Of a stretch of 64,000 nucleotides of DNA, positions 51,193 to 60,098 are shown one piece after another. The first letter of the stretch is position 1. Each line of letters starts with the position of its first letter. Source of the DNA: Shinella sp032095155 (GTDB taxonomy: Bacteria; Pseudomonadota; Alphaproteobacteria; Rhizobiales; Rhizobiaceae); NCBI RefSeq assembly GCF_049199905.1, contig NZ_JBLZPK010000033.1:62001-126000 (forward strand), in the 5' to 3' direction. Position numbers and translations under genes: made by a program. Under the pieces are notes generated by a model. That model was not told the origin of the DNA, ran no database searches, and was given only the letters and a program-made list of their open reading frames with translations.

Positions 51193-52743
51193 CTACAGGA
51201 TCTTGAACGAACCGGCTTCCGGCGCGTCGTCGCGCTGGATTTCGGTGAGGGGCTTGCTGGCATATAGGCGCTTGATGCCCTTGATCCAGTTGCTGGCGCG
51301 CTCGTTCAGCTCGAATTCGTCGTCCATCACCCGCCCGCGCGTGATCAGGATGCCGAGATCGGCCCCCTCGTAGCGGTAATCGCCGGGACCGGTGATGCGC
51401 AGGAAGAAGGCCTCCTGCTCGCTCTCGATCGCCTGGCGGTGATAGTCGAAGCGGTCATAAGAAACGCTGCCATCGGACGCCATGCGGTAGATGCCCGACG
51501 AAGGCGCATGGGTGACGATGTCGACCAGGTCTTCCGTCGACTTGATGACCACCTGCGACCAGGAATCGATGAACTCTTTTCGCGCCCACCGATTGTTGAG
51601 TTCTTCGACGTCGATCTTGTAGTCGATGCCGGAGAATTCCATGAGGTGGAACAGGAACAGCGGCGCATCGGCATAGGCGAAGGCGGCGTGGTTGGTCATC
51701 GAGCTTGCGCCGCAGATGCGCGGATTGAGCTCGCCGAGATAGACCTCGTTGTCCTCGACATCGATCAGGAAATCGAGGTCGAAGTAACCGCGATAGCCCT
51801 CTTCGCGCAGCTGGTTGCCGAAGCGATAGGCCATGTCGCGCGCCTTGGCGCGGATCTTTTCGGAGAAGGCGCCCGGAAAGATCTCGTTGCCGCACCAGCC
51901 ACCCTTGTAGGGCGTCAGCGCCGGCTGGCCGACGACTTCGGTGAGCAGCGGGCCGACCAGCGTGCCGGAGCCGGTCGTGCAGGCCTCCATGGTCGCGCCG
52001 CGGCACTTGATGCGCTTCATGATCTTGACTTCGTCTTCCGCGGAAATCTCCGCGGCATGACGGTTGTAGTCCTCTTCGCTGGCGATGAAGAAGGTCGTGT
52101 GGCCGCTGTCGCCGAAGGCGGTCTGCACGACGAGGTCGTTGCCGATGCCGGCCTTTTTCGCCGAGGACAGCAGTTCCTCATAGGTGCGGGCCGGCGCCAG
52201 CGTGTTCGGCACGGAGGGCACGCCCGCCTTGTTGCCGATGCGCACGGTCTCCATCTTGTTGTCGCAGCGCTGGCGCAGCTTCGCCTTGGGGAACCAGACC
52301 TCGATGCCGAGCTCCTTGCAGATTTCCTCGGTCGTCTCGTCGAACATCAGGAAGGTCGCGACCGCGCGGCCGCCGCGCTTCGTGATGTAGTCGATCACTT
52401 CCTTGTGCTGCAGAAGGTAATTGTTGATGTCCTCGATGCTCTCGAATTCGGCATGCGGGATTTCGGAGGGGACGAAGACGTTGGGATGGCGGCCGTCGAA
52501 GCAGTCGATATAGCTGACGAACTTGAAGTTCCGCACCCATTCGTCGATGCCGATCAGGTTGAAATTCGTCGCGGAGATGAAATAGATCGGGCGCTCGTTG
52601 CGATGCATGACGACGCGCAGGTCGGCCACGTTGCGGATGGTTTCCATGATGTACCCCTCAGATGACGTCGAATGTTTCTGGCGTTTGTCGCGCTTCTTTT
52701 CTTTTTTCTTGTCTTTCTTCCGCTCTTTCTTCTTTTTCGACAT
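51193..52743 (-). CDS. ATP-grasp ligase with lysine-rich N-terminus
   Basis: The protein of 516 residues is an ATP-grasp enzyme (often auto-named biotin carboxylase, though no other carboxylase domain is present). ATP-grasp features include NKMETVRIGNKAGVPSVPN, VVQTAFGDSGHTTFFI, EVKIMKRIKCRG, YFDLDFLID and the metal/ATP GELNPRICGASSM. The first 32 residues are an extreme Lys/Arg/Asp/Glu run (KKKERKKDKKKEKKRDK). ATG 52743 is 16 bases after the aldehyde dehydrogenase stop, fitting operon spacing, but ATG 52647 (METIRNVADL) has the better ribosome binding site (GAGGGG) and would drop the Lys tail. Product is probably an amide or peptide-like conjugate; substrate unknown. Confidence 0.85.
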   Translation of the reverse strand: MSKKKKERKKDKKKEKKRDKRQKHSTSSEGYIMETIRNVADLRVVMHRNERPIYFISATNFNLIGIDEWVRNFKFVSYIDCFDGRHPNVFVPSEIPHAEFESIEDINNYLLQHKEVIDYITKRGGRAVATFLMFDETTEEICKELGIEVWFPKAKLRQRCDNKMETVRIGNKAGVPSVPNTLAPARTYEELLSSAKKAGIGNDLVVQTAFGDSGHTTFFIASEEDYNRHAAEISAEDEVKIMKRIKCRGATMEACTTGSGTLVGPLLTEVVGQPALTPYKGGWCGNEIFPGAFSEKIRAKARDMAYRFGNQLREEGYRGYFDLDFLIDVEDNEVYLGELNPRICGASSMTNHAAFAYADAPLFLFHLMEFSGIDYKIDVEELNNRWARKEFIDSWSQVVIKSTEDLVDIVTHAPSSGIYRMASDGSVSYDRFDYHRQAIESEQEAFFLRITGPGDYRYEGADLGILITRGRVMDDEFELNERASNWIKGIKRLYASKPLTEIQRDDAPEAGSFKIL

Positions 52744-52759
52744 GCCCCCCGGTCCGTCG

Positions 52760-54202
52760 TTAGCGTTTCAGGCGTGATGTGACGTGTTTGACTTCCAGAT
52801 AGGACGACATGCCCCAGGGCCCGAGTTCGCGGCCGATGCCGCTCGCCTTGAAGCCGCCCCACGAGGTCTGGACGAAAATCGCCTGCGGGCTGTTGATCCA
52901 GACATGGCCGGCCTCGATGGCGTCGGCCACGCGGTTCGCCTGCGTCTCGTCGCCGCTGACAACGGTGGCGACGAGGCCGAAATCGCAATCGTTGGCAAGT
53001 GCCACGGCCTCGTCTTCCGTCTCGAAGGTGCGGATGCAGAGCACCGGCCCGAAAATCTCCTCGCGCCAGAGGGCGCTGGTCGTGGGCACGTGGGTAAAGA
53101 TGGTCGGTTCAATGAACCAACCCTCAAGACCGGCCGGCTTGCCGCCGCCGGTGATCAGGCTCAGGCCTTCGGCCTTGCCGCGTTCGATATAGGCGAGCAC
53201 CTTGTCATGCTGTGCCTTCATGGTGATCGGGCCGATCGCAGTCCCCTCATCCAAGGGATCACCGGGCGTCAAGGCCCGGCTTCCGGCGATTATGGCGTCT
53301 ATTAGCTTTGACGCAATTGATTTTTCCACCAGAAGGCGAGACGTCGCCGAACACATCTGGCCGGCATTGAAGAAGATGCCGCCGAGCACGCATTCGAGAG
53401 CCTCGTCGAAATCCGCGCTGGCGAAGACGACGATGGGCGACTTGCCGCCGAGTTCCAGGCTGACCGATTTGACACCCGGAGCGCCCGCCGCCATGACGCG
53501 TGCGCCGACCGCATTCGAGCCGGTGAAGGAGACCTTCGCCACGTCGGGATGCGTCGTCATCGGCGCACCGACCCGCTCGCCGGTGCCGGTGACGATGTTG
53601 AGCACGCCGGGCGGCAGGCCGATCTCCTCCGCGATGGCGCCGAGCTCCAGTTCGACGACGGGAGTGATTTCGGACGGTTTCAGCACCACCGTACAGCCGG
53701 CGGCCAGCGCCGGCGCGACTTTCCACGATGTCGTCACCAGCGGGAAATTCCAGGGCACGATGAGGCTTGCGACACCCGCGGGCTCCATACGCAGCCGGGC
53801 GTGAAAACCGTCGTCGGGCAGCGCCACATCGGCATCCTGCCGATCCTGCAAGGCGATGGCCTGCTCGGCATAATAGGCGAAGGACGCAGCCGCATCGGCC
53901 ATGTCGATGCGCGCTTCTGAAATCGGCTTGCCATTGTTGCGCGAGGAGAGCCGCGCCAGCTCTTCGGCACGCGCCTGCAATCGTGTTGCGATTGCCCCGA
54001 GATAGTGCGCCCGTGCCCCGCCGCCGGCATCGCGCCAGCCGGGGAACGCGGCCTTGGCGGCGGCCACGGCCTTTTGCACATCCGCCGGCCCGCCGGCGGA
54101 GACCTCGTGATAGGCGACGCCCCGATAGGGATCGAAGACCGGAATGCGGCCCGGCTCGACCGGATCCTGCCAGCGGCCATCGATGAAGAGCTGATGCCGC
54201 AT
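52760..54202 (-). CDS. NAD(P)-dependent aldehyde dehydrogenase (guanidinobutyraldehyde-type candidate)
   Basis: This 480-residue ALDH resembles betaine/aminobutyraldehyde dehydrogenases. It has VPWNFPLVTTSWKVAPALAA, SLELGGKSP (general-base Glu), FFNAGQMCSATSR (catalytic Cys) and EEIFGPVLCIRTF. All catalytic residues are intact. It lies 13 bases after the AruI-like decarboxylase gene, so oxidation of 4-guanidinobutyraldehyde to 4-guanidinobutyrate, as done by KauB in Pseudomonas, is the expected step. Family is certain; substrate comes from context. Confidence 0.92.
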   Translation of the reverse strand: MRHQLFIDGRWQDPVEPGRIPVFDPYRGVAYHEVSAGGPADVQKAVAAAKAAFPGWRDAGGGARAHYLGAIATRLQARAEELARLSSRNNGKPISEARIDMADAAASFAYYAEQAIALQDRQDADVALPDDGFHARLRMEPAGVASLIVPWNFPLVTTSWKVAPALAAGCTVVLKPSEITPVVELELGAIAEEIGLPPGVLNIVTGTGERVGAPMTTHPDVAKVSFTGSNAVGARVMAAGAPGVKSVSLELGGKSPIVVFASADFDEALECVLGGIFFNAGQMCSATSRLLVEKSIASKLIDAIIAGSRALTPGDPLDEGTAIGPITMKAQHDKVLAYIERGKAEGLSLITGGGKPAGLEGWFIEPTIFTHVPTTSALWREEIFGPVLCIRTFETEDEAVALANDCDFGLVATVVSGDETQANRVADAIEAGHVWINSPQAIFVQTSWGGFKASGIGRELGPWGMSSYLEVKHVTSRLKR

Positions 54203-54215
54203 GGTCGTTCTCCCC

Positions 54216-55838
54216 TCAGGCCGTCAAGGCATCGGCGAGCGCCGAGCCCGCTTTGATCTCGATGACGGTGGGCACCTTGCGGGTGGCCGATGCGGTCAGC
54301 TCAGCCTCAAGCGCTGCAATCGAGACCGGGCGTGACGCCTCGCAGCCGAGCGCCTTGGCAAGCCCCACGAAATCCGGCGTGAAGATATCGACGCCGATCT
54401 GCGGGATGTCGCGCTCCGCCATGAACGCCTTGATCTCGCCGTAGCTCGTGTTGTTCCAGATCACCACCGCCGTCGCGATGCCCGCCTCCACCGCACTCGC
54501 CAGCTCCTGCACGGAAAACTGAAGGCCACCGTCGCCGATCAGGCAGACGGAGGGACGGTCGGGCGCGCCGAGCTTGGCGCCGAAGGCCGCCGGCAGGCCA
54601 TAGCCCAGCGTGCCGTAGCCGGTCGACGAGTTGAAGAAGGAGCGCACCTGTGGCGCCTGGTAGAACTGGTTGACCGCATAGACCGGTTCGGTCTGGTCAC
54701 CGGCCACGGTGGCGTTCGGCAAGGTCTTGCTGATGATTTCAATCAGACGGCCATGCGTGCGGCAGGCGGGCCAGAGACCGGCAGCGACCGTCTCGCAGAC
54801 CGCTTTGGCGCGCGAGGCACCGTCTCCAGCCTTTCGCGCTTCGCCTAGGGCGGCATTGAGAGCCTTGGCAGCCAATCTCGCATCCGCGGCGATCGGCACG
54901 TCGGCGCGCAGCCCCGTGACGATCTGCGCCGGATCGATGTCGATGCGGATCAACGGACCGCCGAAGGCCAGCGGCTTCGGCTCGGGATACATCTCCGTCT
55001 CGCCGAACTCCGTGCCGATGGCGAGGATGGCGTCGCTGGCTTCGAGTTCCGCCAGCAGCGGATCCATGCTGAGATTGCCCGTCAGCGTCAGCGCATGGCC
55101 GGGTTTCAGGATACCGCGGCCGTTGATCGTCATGAAGACGGGAGCATCAAGCTTTTCGGCGATGGCCGTGATCTCGGCGGCCGCATCGGCGCCGCCGCCG
55201 CCGGCGACGATCATCGGACGCTTGGCCCCCTTGAGGATCGCGGCAGCCTTGTCGATCGCTGCTGGATCGGCGGCGGCACGGCCGGGTAGCGGCCAGGCCT
55301 CGGCCGAAAGATGCTCGGCCTCCGCGACGATGACGTCGAGCGGGATTTCGATATGGACGGGACGCGGGCGGGCGGAATTGAACACGGTGAAGGCTCTTGC
55401 CATCACCTCGGGCAGCTGGGCGGGATCGAGCAGCGTGTGGCTGAAGGCGGCAACGCCTGAGACCAAGTTGCGCTGCGAGGGCAATTCGTGCAGCCGGCCC
55501 TGGCCCATGGCCAGCTGGTCGCGGGAATTCACCGCCGAGATGACCAGCATCGGCACGGAATCGGCATAGGCCTGGCCCATGGCGGTGGCGATGTTGGTCA
55601 TGCCCGGACCGGTGACGATGAAGCAGACACCCGGCTTGCCGGTCACACGCGCATAGCCGTCGGCCATGAAGCCCGCGCCCTGCTCGTGGCGCGGCGTGAT
55701 GTGGCGGATCTTCGTGGCCGGCAGGCCGCGATAGAGTTCGACCGTATGCACGCCGGGAATGCCGAAGATCAGCTCCACGCCGTAGGATTCCAGGAGACGG
55801 ACGAGATATTCGCCTGTGGTGAGCCGGGTGTCTGTCAT
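54216..55838 (-). CDS. ThDP-dependent decarboxylase, AruI-like (5-guanidino-2-oxopentanoate decarboxylase)
   Basis: This 540-residue enzyme is a three-domain ThDP protein of the acetolactate synthase/pyruvate decarboxylase family. The catalytic Glu lies in HEQGAGFMADGYARVTG, and the ThDP-Mg motif is GDGGLQFSVQELASAVEAG to WNNTSYGE. VELYRGLPATKIRHITPRHE and the single-subunit layout without FAD-site context favour AruI-type decarboxylases over anabolic acetolactate synthases. ATG 55838 is four bases after the ureohydrolase stop; the frame extends to 55964 but would overlap. In arginine catabolism AruI converts 2-ketoarginine to 4-guanidinobutyraldehyde. Glyoxylate carboligase or oxalyl-type functions are less likely. 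Confidence 0.88.
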   Translation of the reverse strand: MTDTRLTTGEYLVRLLESYGVELIFGIPGVHTVELYRGLPATKIRHITPRHEQGAGFMADGYARVTGKPGVCFIVTGPGMTNIATAMGQAYADSVPMLVISAVNSRDQLAMGQGRLHELPSQRNLVSGVAAFSHTLLDPAQLPEVMARAFTVFNSARPRPVHIEIPLDVIVAEAEHLSAEAWPLPGRAAADPAAIDKAAAILKGAKRPMIVAGGGGADAAAEITAIAEKLDAPVFMTINGRGILKPGHALTLTGNLSMDPLLAELEASDAILAIGTEFGETEMYPEPKPLAFGGPLIRIDIDPAQIVTGLRADVPIAADARLAAKALNAALGEARKAGDGASRAKAVCETVAAGLWPACRTHGRLIEIISKTLPNATVAGDQTEPVYAVNQFYQAPQVRSFFNSSTGYGTLGYGLPAAFGAKLGAPDRPSVCLIGDGGLQFSVQELASAVEAGIATAVVIWNNTSYGEIKAFMAERDIPQIGVDIFTPDFVGLAKALGCEASRPVSIAALEAELTASATRKVPTVIEIKAGSALADALTA

Positions 55839-55842
55839 ATTG

Positions 55843-56796
55843 TTATCGCCTCTCAACGCCCGGGAGGACGCAAAGCATTTCAAAGAGAAGGTTCGCCGCA
55901 GTGATCGCCGTGTTGCCGGAGGGATCGTAGGGCGGAGAGACCTCGACGAGGTCGCAGCCGACAAGGTTCAGGCCCCAGCAGCCGCGGATGATTTCCAGCG
56001 CCTGGATGGTGTTGAGGCCGGCGATCTCCGGCGTGCCGGTGCCCGGTGCGATCGACGGATCCAAACTGTCAATGTCGAAGGAGAGGTAGACCGGACGATC
56101 GCCCATCTGCGCGCGGACTTCCTCCATCAGCGGCGTTAGCGACTTGTGCCAGCACTCCTCCACCTGCACGACGCGGAAACCCTGCTCGCGCGACCAGTCG
56201 AAATCGTCGGCGGCATAACCCGTGCCGCGCACGCCGATCTGGATGCAGCGCTTGGTATCGAGCACGCCGGCCTCGACGGCACGGCGGAACGGCGTGCCAT
56301 GGGCGATCGGCTCGCCGAACATGTGCTCGTTGATATCCGAATGGGCATCGACATGGATCAGGCCGACAGGACCGTATTTCTCCGCCATGGCCCGCAGGAT
56401 CGGATAGGAAAGCGTATGGTCGCCGCCGAGCGTCAGCGGGATGCAGCCGTCCTTGATGATGTCGCGATAGGCATCGGTGATGATGTCGATGCATTTCGGC
56501 AGGTTGAACGTGTCGATGGCCACGTCGCCGATATCGGCAACCTGCAGGCTTTCGAAGGGGGCGGCCCGCGAGGCCATGTTGTAGGGGCGGATCATGCAGC
56601 TTTCGGTGCGGATCTGCCGCGGTCCGAAGCGCGTGCCCGGCCGGTTCGACGTGCCGATGTCCATGGGAATGCCGACGAAGCAGGCATCGAGCCCTTCGGC
56701 GGTCGGCTGCGTCGGCAGGCGCATCATGGTGGCGGGGCCGCCGAAGCGGGGCATTTCATTGCCGCCGAGCGGCTGGTTGAACGTCTTTGTCGTCAT
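55843..56796 (-). CDS. Agmatinase-family ureohydrolase (guanidinobutyrase candidate)
   Basis: This 317-residue ureohydrolase has all manganese ligands: LTLGGDHTLSYP, VDAHSDINEH and SFDIDSLDPSIAPGTGTPE. It hydrolyses a guanidino compound to an amine and urea. Agmatinase, guanidinobutyrase and guanidinopropionase cannot be separated safely by eye, but the neighbouring AruI-like decarboxylase and aldehyde dehydrogenase make 4-guanidinobutyrate (giving GABA and urea) the best fit. It is the metal-competent counterpart of the degenerate arginase domain fused to the racemase in the same operon. Confidence 0.92.
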   Translation of the reverse strand: MTTKTFNQPLGGNEMPRFGGPATMMRLPTQPTAEGLDACFVGIPMDIGTSNRPGTRFGPRQIRTESCMIRPYNMASRAAPFESLQVADIGDVAIDTFNLPKCIDIITDAYRDIIKDGCIPLTLGGDHTLSYPILRAMAEKYGPVGLIHVDAHSDINEHMFGEPIAHGTPFRRAVEAGVLDTKRCIQIGVRGTGYAADDFDWSREQGFRVVQVEECWHKSLTPLMEEVRAQMGDRPVYLSFDIDSLDPSIAPGTGTPEIAGLNTIQALEIIRGCWGLNLVGCDLVEVSPPYDPSGNTAITAANLLFEMLCVLPGVERR

Positions 56797-56850
56797 TTAT
56801 CTTCCTCCGGCGGGGCGCTGTTTCACGTCTTTTGCCCCATCCTAAATGGC

Positions 56851-56895
56851 ACTCTACGAGAGTTGTCCGAGCGGCTGAAATCCCCCTTTGGGATT
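56851..56895. promoter_or_regulatory. Two short inverted repeats between usp and the ureohydrolase gene
   Basis: ACTCT-ACG-AGAGT (56851-56863) and AATCCC-CCTTT-GGGATT (56879-56895) lie in the 97-base spacer. The second, at the end of usp, could terminate or process the upstream transcript; the first could be an operator. Evidence is structural only. Confidence 0.4.
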
Positions 56896-57766
56896 ATTCT
56901 TCGCCGCGCGGCAGGATGAGGCAGGGCACCGGCGAATTGTGCACGATCTTGCGGGCATTGGAGCCGAGGAAGACGCGCAGCAGCGGCCCGAGCTTGCTGG
57001 AACCGAGCACGAGCACCTCACCATCCTGCCAATCGAGCGACTCGAAAGCTGCCTTCAAGGTCGGCCCGTCGGCGATCTCGGCGGACAGCCCGTCCTCACC
57101 GGCCAGAAGTGTCGCCTGCGCATCGCGCGCCTGCTCGCGCAGCACGTTGGAGACGAACTGTTCGGCGTCGTAGCCGGCGCCCGTCGGATACATCTGCTTG
57201 TCGCGCACCACGAAGGTGACGAGGCGCAGCGGCACCGAATAGTCCCGGGCGAGCGCGGCGGCGCGGGCCACGATCTCGGGCGCGGACGACGAGCCCGAAT
57301 AGGCGGCGCTGAGCCGGCGGATGCGGGTCTCAGGCCCGGCCGAATAGCCGTGCGGCGCCACCATGACCGGCAGATGCGCCGAACGCAGCAGTTCCGTCGT
57401 CACGCCGCCCTCGCCGAAGCGGCCGAGTGGTGCTTCGCGCGCCGAGCCGAGCACGAGGCAATCGGCACCAAGGTCGGACGCCGCCTTGATCAGGCCCTCG
57501 CGGGCGGAGGAGGCGGAGATCGCGAGGAACTCCGCCGTCACGTCGGCAGGCAGCGAGGCCTTCGCCTCGGCCTGCACGCCGGCGGTGTGGCGGGCCAGGA
57601 AGCTGCCATATTCGCCGTCGACACGCGCCGGCGAAGGATGCCCCCAGGTATCGGGCGTCACCGTGCAGGCGACGAGCGCGGCATTGCACGACCGGGCCAG
57701 CACCGCGCCGAGCGCGAGCGCCTCCTGCCCGCCCTGGTCGGCGGAAAGTCCGACGAGGATCTTCAT
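56894..57766 (-). CDS. Tandem universal stress protein (UspA family)
   Basis: This 290-residue protein contains two Usp domains. The first starts MKILVGLSADQGGQEALALGA and ends near ADCLVLGSAREAPLGRFGEG (cited in part); the second runs from about residue 155 to VLVLGSSKLGPLLRVFLGSN, ending with SPVPCLILPR. The GSSKLG-type nucleotide-binding turn is present. Its ATG overlaps the stop of the APC permease (ATGA), so it is co-translated with a transporter, an arrangement known for regulators of amino acid permeases. Role otherwise unknown. Confidence 0.9.
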   Translation of the reverse strand: MKILVGLSADQGGQEALALGAVLARSCNAALVACTVTPDTWGHPSPARVDGEYGSFLARHTAGVQAEAKASLPADVTAEFLAISASSAREGLIKAASDLGADCLVLGSAREAPLGRFGEGGVTTELLRSAHLPVMVAPHGYSAGPETRIRRLSAAYSGSSSAPEIVARAAALARDYSVPLRLVTFVVRDKQMYPTGAGYDAEQFVSNVLREQARDAQATLLAGEDGLSAEIADGPTLKAAFESLDWQDGEVLVLGSSKLGPLLRVFLGSNARKIVHNSPVPCLILPRGEE

Positions 57767-59256
57767 TCTGCTGCCTCGCCGAGGCCTTCGGGCTTTTCAA
57801 GCCGCGAGTTGCGGGCCGAGTAGCCGAAATAGACGACGGCGGCGATGGCGACCCAGACGCCGGTGATCGCATAGACCATCCAGGAGAGTTTGAAGATCAG
57901 ATAGACGCAGGCGACGATCGAGAGCACCGGCAGGACCGGACCGAAGGGCACACGATAGCCGCGCGGCATGTCGGGCTGCGTAAAGCGCAGGATCAGGACG
58001 CCGGCCGAAACCACGGTGAAGGCGGTCAGCGTGCCCATGCTCGTCAGGTCCCAGAGCAGGCCCGAGGGCACGAAGGCGGCGATCAGCGACACGAAGATCG
58101 CGACGATGATCGTGCAGGCGACCGGCGTCATGCTGCGCGGATCGACCTTGTGGAAGATCGAGGGCAAAAGGCCGTCACGGGAGACCGCAAAGAGGATGCG
58201 CGACTGGCCGTAGAGCACGATCAGCGTCACCGAGAAGATCGAAATGACGGCGCCGGCGGCAAGCAGGTTGGCCGGCCAGGCGGAACCGGTGATGTTCTGC
58301 AGGATGGTGGCAAGTCCTGCCTCCTGCCCGTCGAAGGCGCTGGCCGGCTGCACGCCGAGGGCCGCGAGCGCCACCAGTACGTAGAAGCCGGTGACGATGA
58401 CCAGTGCGGAGATGATGGCGAGCGGCAGGTTGCGCCGCGGATTGATCACCTCCTCGCCCGCCGTCGAGACGGCATCGAGACCGACGAAGGTGAAGAAGAT
58501 CGAGGCCGCAGCCGCCTGCACGCCATTGAAGCCGCTCTCGTTGAAGAAGGGCGTGAAGTTGGCGCTTTTGAAGGCGCTGCCGGCGATCGCGATGAAAAGC
58601 GTGAGCACGGCAAGCTTGATCATCACCATGATGGCATTGGCGCGCGCCGATTCCTTTGCACCGCGCAGAAGCAGGATGCAGCAGAGCGCAACGAGGACGA
58701 CGGCCGGCAGGTTGATGAGGCCGGAGCCCTCCTGGAAGAAGGCCATGGCGAACGGATTGCCGCCGTCGACCATGCTGATCGGCCCTTTGGTCATCCAGCC
58801 CGGCAGGATGATGCCGGTGAGGTTGAAGAGCAGCTTTTCGACATATTCGGCCCAGCCGACCGCGACGGCCGCAGCCGAAATACCGTATTCCAGCACCAGG
58901 CAGGCAGCGACGAAGAAGGCGATGCCTTCGCCGAGCGTTGCGTAAGCGTAAGAGTAGGACGAGCCGGAGACCGGGATCATCGAACTCATCTCGGCATAGC
59001 AGAGGGCCGAAAGGCCGGCCGCCACCGCTGCGATGATGAAGGAGATAACGACGGCCGGTCCGGCGACCGGCACCTGCTCGCTCAGAACGAAAAAGATACC
59101 CGTGCCGATCGTCGCCCCGACGCCGAACATGATCAGCTGGAACAAAGTGATCGAGCGCCCGAGATGGCCGTGCCCGTCGCCCGCGTCCGACGTGTCGGCC
59201 ACGAGCCGGTCGACCGGCTTCTTGCGCATGATCTGCTCGATGATAGATGACGCCAT
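57763..59256 (-). CDS. APC-superfamily amino acid permease (cationic amino acid transporter type)
   Basis: This 497-residue permease has about twelve or more hydrophobic segments and the APC start motif FQLIMFGVGATIGTGIFFVL, typical of the YfnA/CAT group; GLDAVSTAGEEVINPRRNLP is the conserved loop of cationic amino acid transporters. It is the first gene of the minus-strand operon and divergent from the Lrp/AsnC regulator. Import of arginine or a related basic amino acid for the pathway encoded downstream is likely but inferred. Confidence 0.92.
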   Translation of the reverse strand: MASSIIEQIMRKKPVDRLVADTSDAGDGHGHLGRSITLFQLIMFGVGATIGTGIFFVLSEQVPVAGPAVVISFIIAAVAAGLSALCYAEMSSMIPVSGSSYSYAYATLGEGIAFFVAACLVLEYGISAAAVAVGWAEYVEKLLFNLTGIILPGWMTKGPISMVDGGNPFAMAFFQEGSGLINLPAVVLVALCCILLLRGAKESARANAIMVMIKLAVLTLFIAIAGSAFKSANFTPFFNESGFNGVQAAAASIFFTFVGLDAVSTAGEEVINPRRNLPLAIISALVIVTGFYVLVALAALGVQPASAFDGQEAGLATILQNITGSAWPANLLAAGAVISIFSVTLIVLYGQSRILFAVSRDGLLPSIFHKVDPRSMTPVACTIIVAIFVSLIAAFVPSGLLWDLTSMGTLTAFTVVSAGVLILRFTQPDMPRGYRVPFGPVLPVLSIVACVYLIFKLSWMVYAITGVWVAIAAVVYFGYSARNSRLEKPEGLGEAAE

Positions 59257-59434
59257 CGTTCCCCCTCCGATGTCTCCTCACGTTCCAAAACTGTAGCGCC
59301 GGGCGCGGCAAAGGTGCTGCCGTATTTCGGTCTTTTTCCGGCACTTGCTGCTGCGGGCCCTGTCCTCAGCAACAGTTTTTGTCGGAGGCGCCCAAGGGGT
59401 CGCTTGAGGAGGAAATCCTGGCCGGAGGGTCAGC

Positions 59435-59463
59435 TTGACAGGGTCCGGCCAACAGTATCCTTA
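59435..59463 (+). promoter_or_regulatory. Possible promoter of the AsnC gene in the divergent spacer
   Basis: TTGACA (59435-59440) is followed after 15-17 bases by TATCCT/TCCTTA, a plausible -35/-10 pair about 75 bases before the AsnC start. The rest of the 278-base spacer (59257-59534) shows GC-rich imperfect hairpins and no obvious second promoter or gene. Confidence 0.4.
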
Positions 59464-59534
59464 TGGCTTCGGGCCGTAGGGCCACCCTCATCGGGAGGGC
59501 TCATGGCACGGTCCATGCAGCAGGGGGCGAATGA

Positions 59535-60077
59535 ATGAAAGATGAAGACGGGTCGATCCGGCTCGATCAGATCGATTTGCGCATTCTGGCACGTCTTCAG
59601 GCCAATGCGCGCGTGACGAACCAGGAACTGGCCGATGATGTGGGGCTCTCGCCGAGCCCTTGCCTGCAGCGCGTCAAGCGCCTCGAAAAGGCCGGCATCA
59701 TCAACAGCTACCATGCCAGCATCGACCTTGCGAAAGTCTGCCGCCATGTCGACGTCATCGCCGCGGTGACGCTGAACAGCCATGGGCTGGAGGATTTCCA
59801 GATCTTCGAAAAAATGGTCGAGGAGATGCGCTTCGTTGTGGAATGCACCAAAGTCTCAGGACCGATCGACTATCTCGTGCGCTTCGTCTGCCCCGACATT
59901 TCCTCCTACCAGATGCTGTCGGACGAGCTTCTGAAGCTCGGCCCCAAGATCGGCAATCTTTCGAGCTACATCGTGCTGAAATCGAGCAAACCCTATCGGG
60001 GCGTGGCCTTTGACGAATTGGTAGCGACCGCACCGCGTGCCGTACCCTCGAAACCCGCCTCCCGCACGGCCAAATAA
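59535..60077 (+). CDS. Lrp/AsnC-family transcriptional regulator
   Basis: This 180-residue regulator has the N-terminal helix-turn-helix (LRILARLQANARVTNQELAD, VGLSPSPCLQRVKRLEKAGI) and the RAM effector domain (ASIDLAKVCRHVDVIAAVTL, FVVECTKVSGPIDYLVRFVC). A C-terminal tail of about 25 residues extends past the usual end. It is divergent from the APC permease and is followed by the amidase gene, so it probably senses an amino acid such as arginine and controls both directions. Confidence 0.92.
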   Translation: MKDEDGSIRLDQIDLRILARLQANARVTNQELADDVGLSPSPCLQRVKRLEKAGIINSYHASIDLAKVCRHVDVIAAVTLNSHGLEDFQIFEKMVEEMRFVVECTKVSGPIDYLVRFVCPDISSYQMLSDELLKLGPKIGNLSSYIVLKSSKPYRGVAFDELVATAPRAVPSKPASRTAK

Positions 60078-60098
60078 GTCATCTGAGATTTGGAAATC

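Noticed and set aside
51193..52743. Biotin carboxylase
   Set aside because: The ATP-grasp fold is present, but no biotin carrier or carboxyltransferase gene is nearby and the context is amide chemistry.
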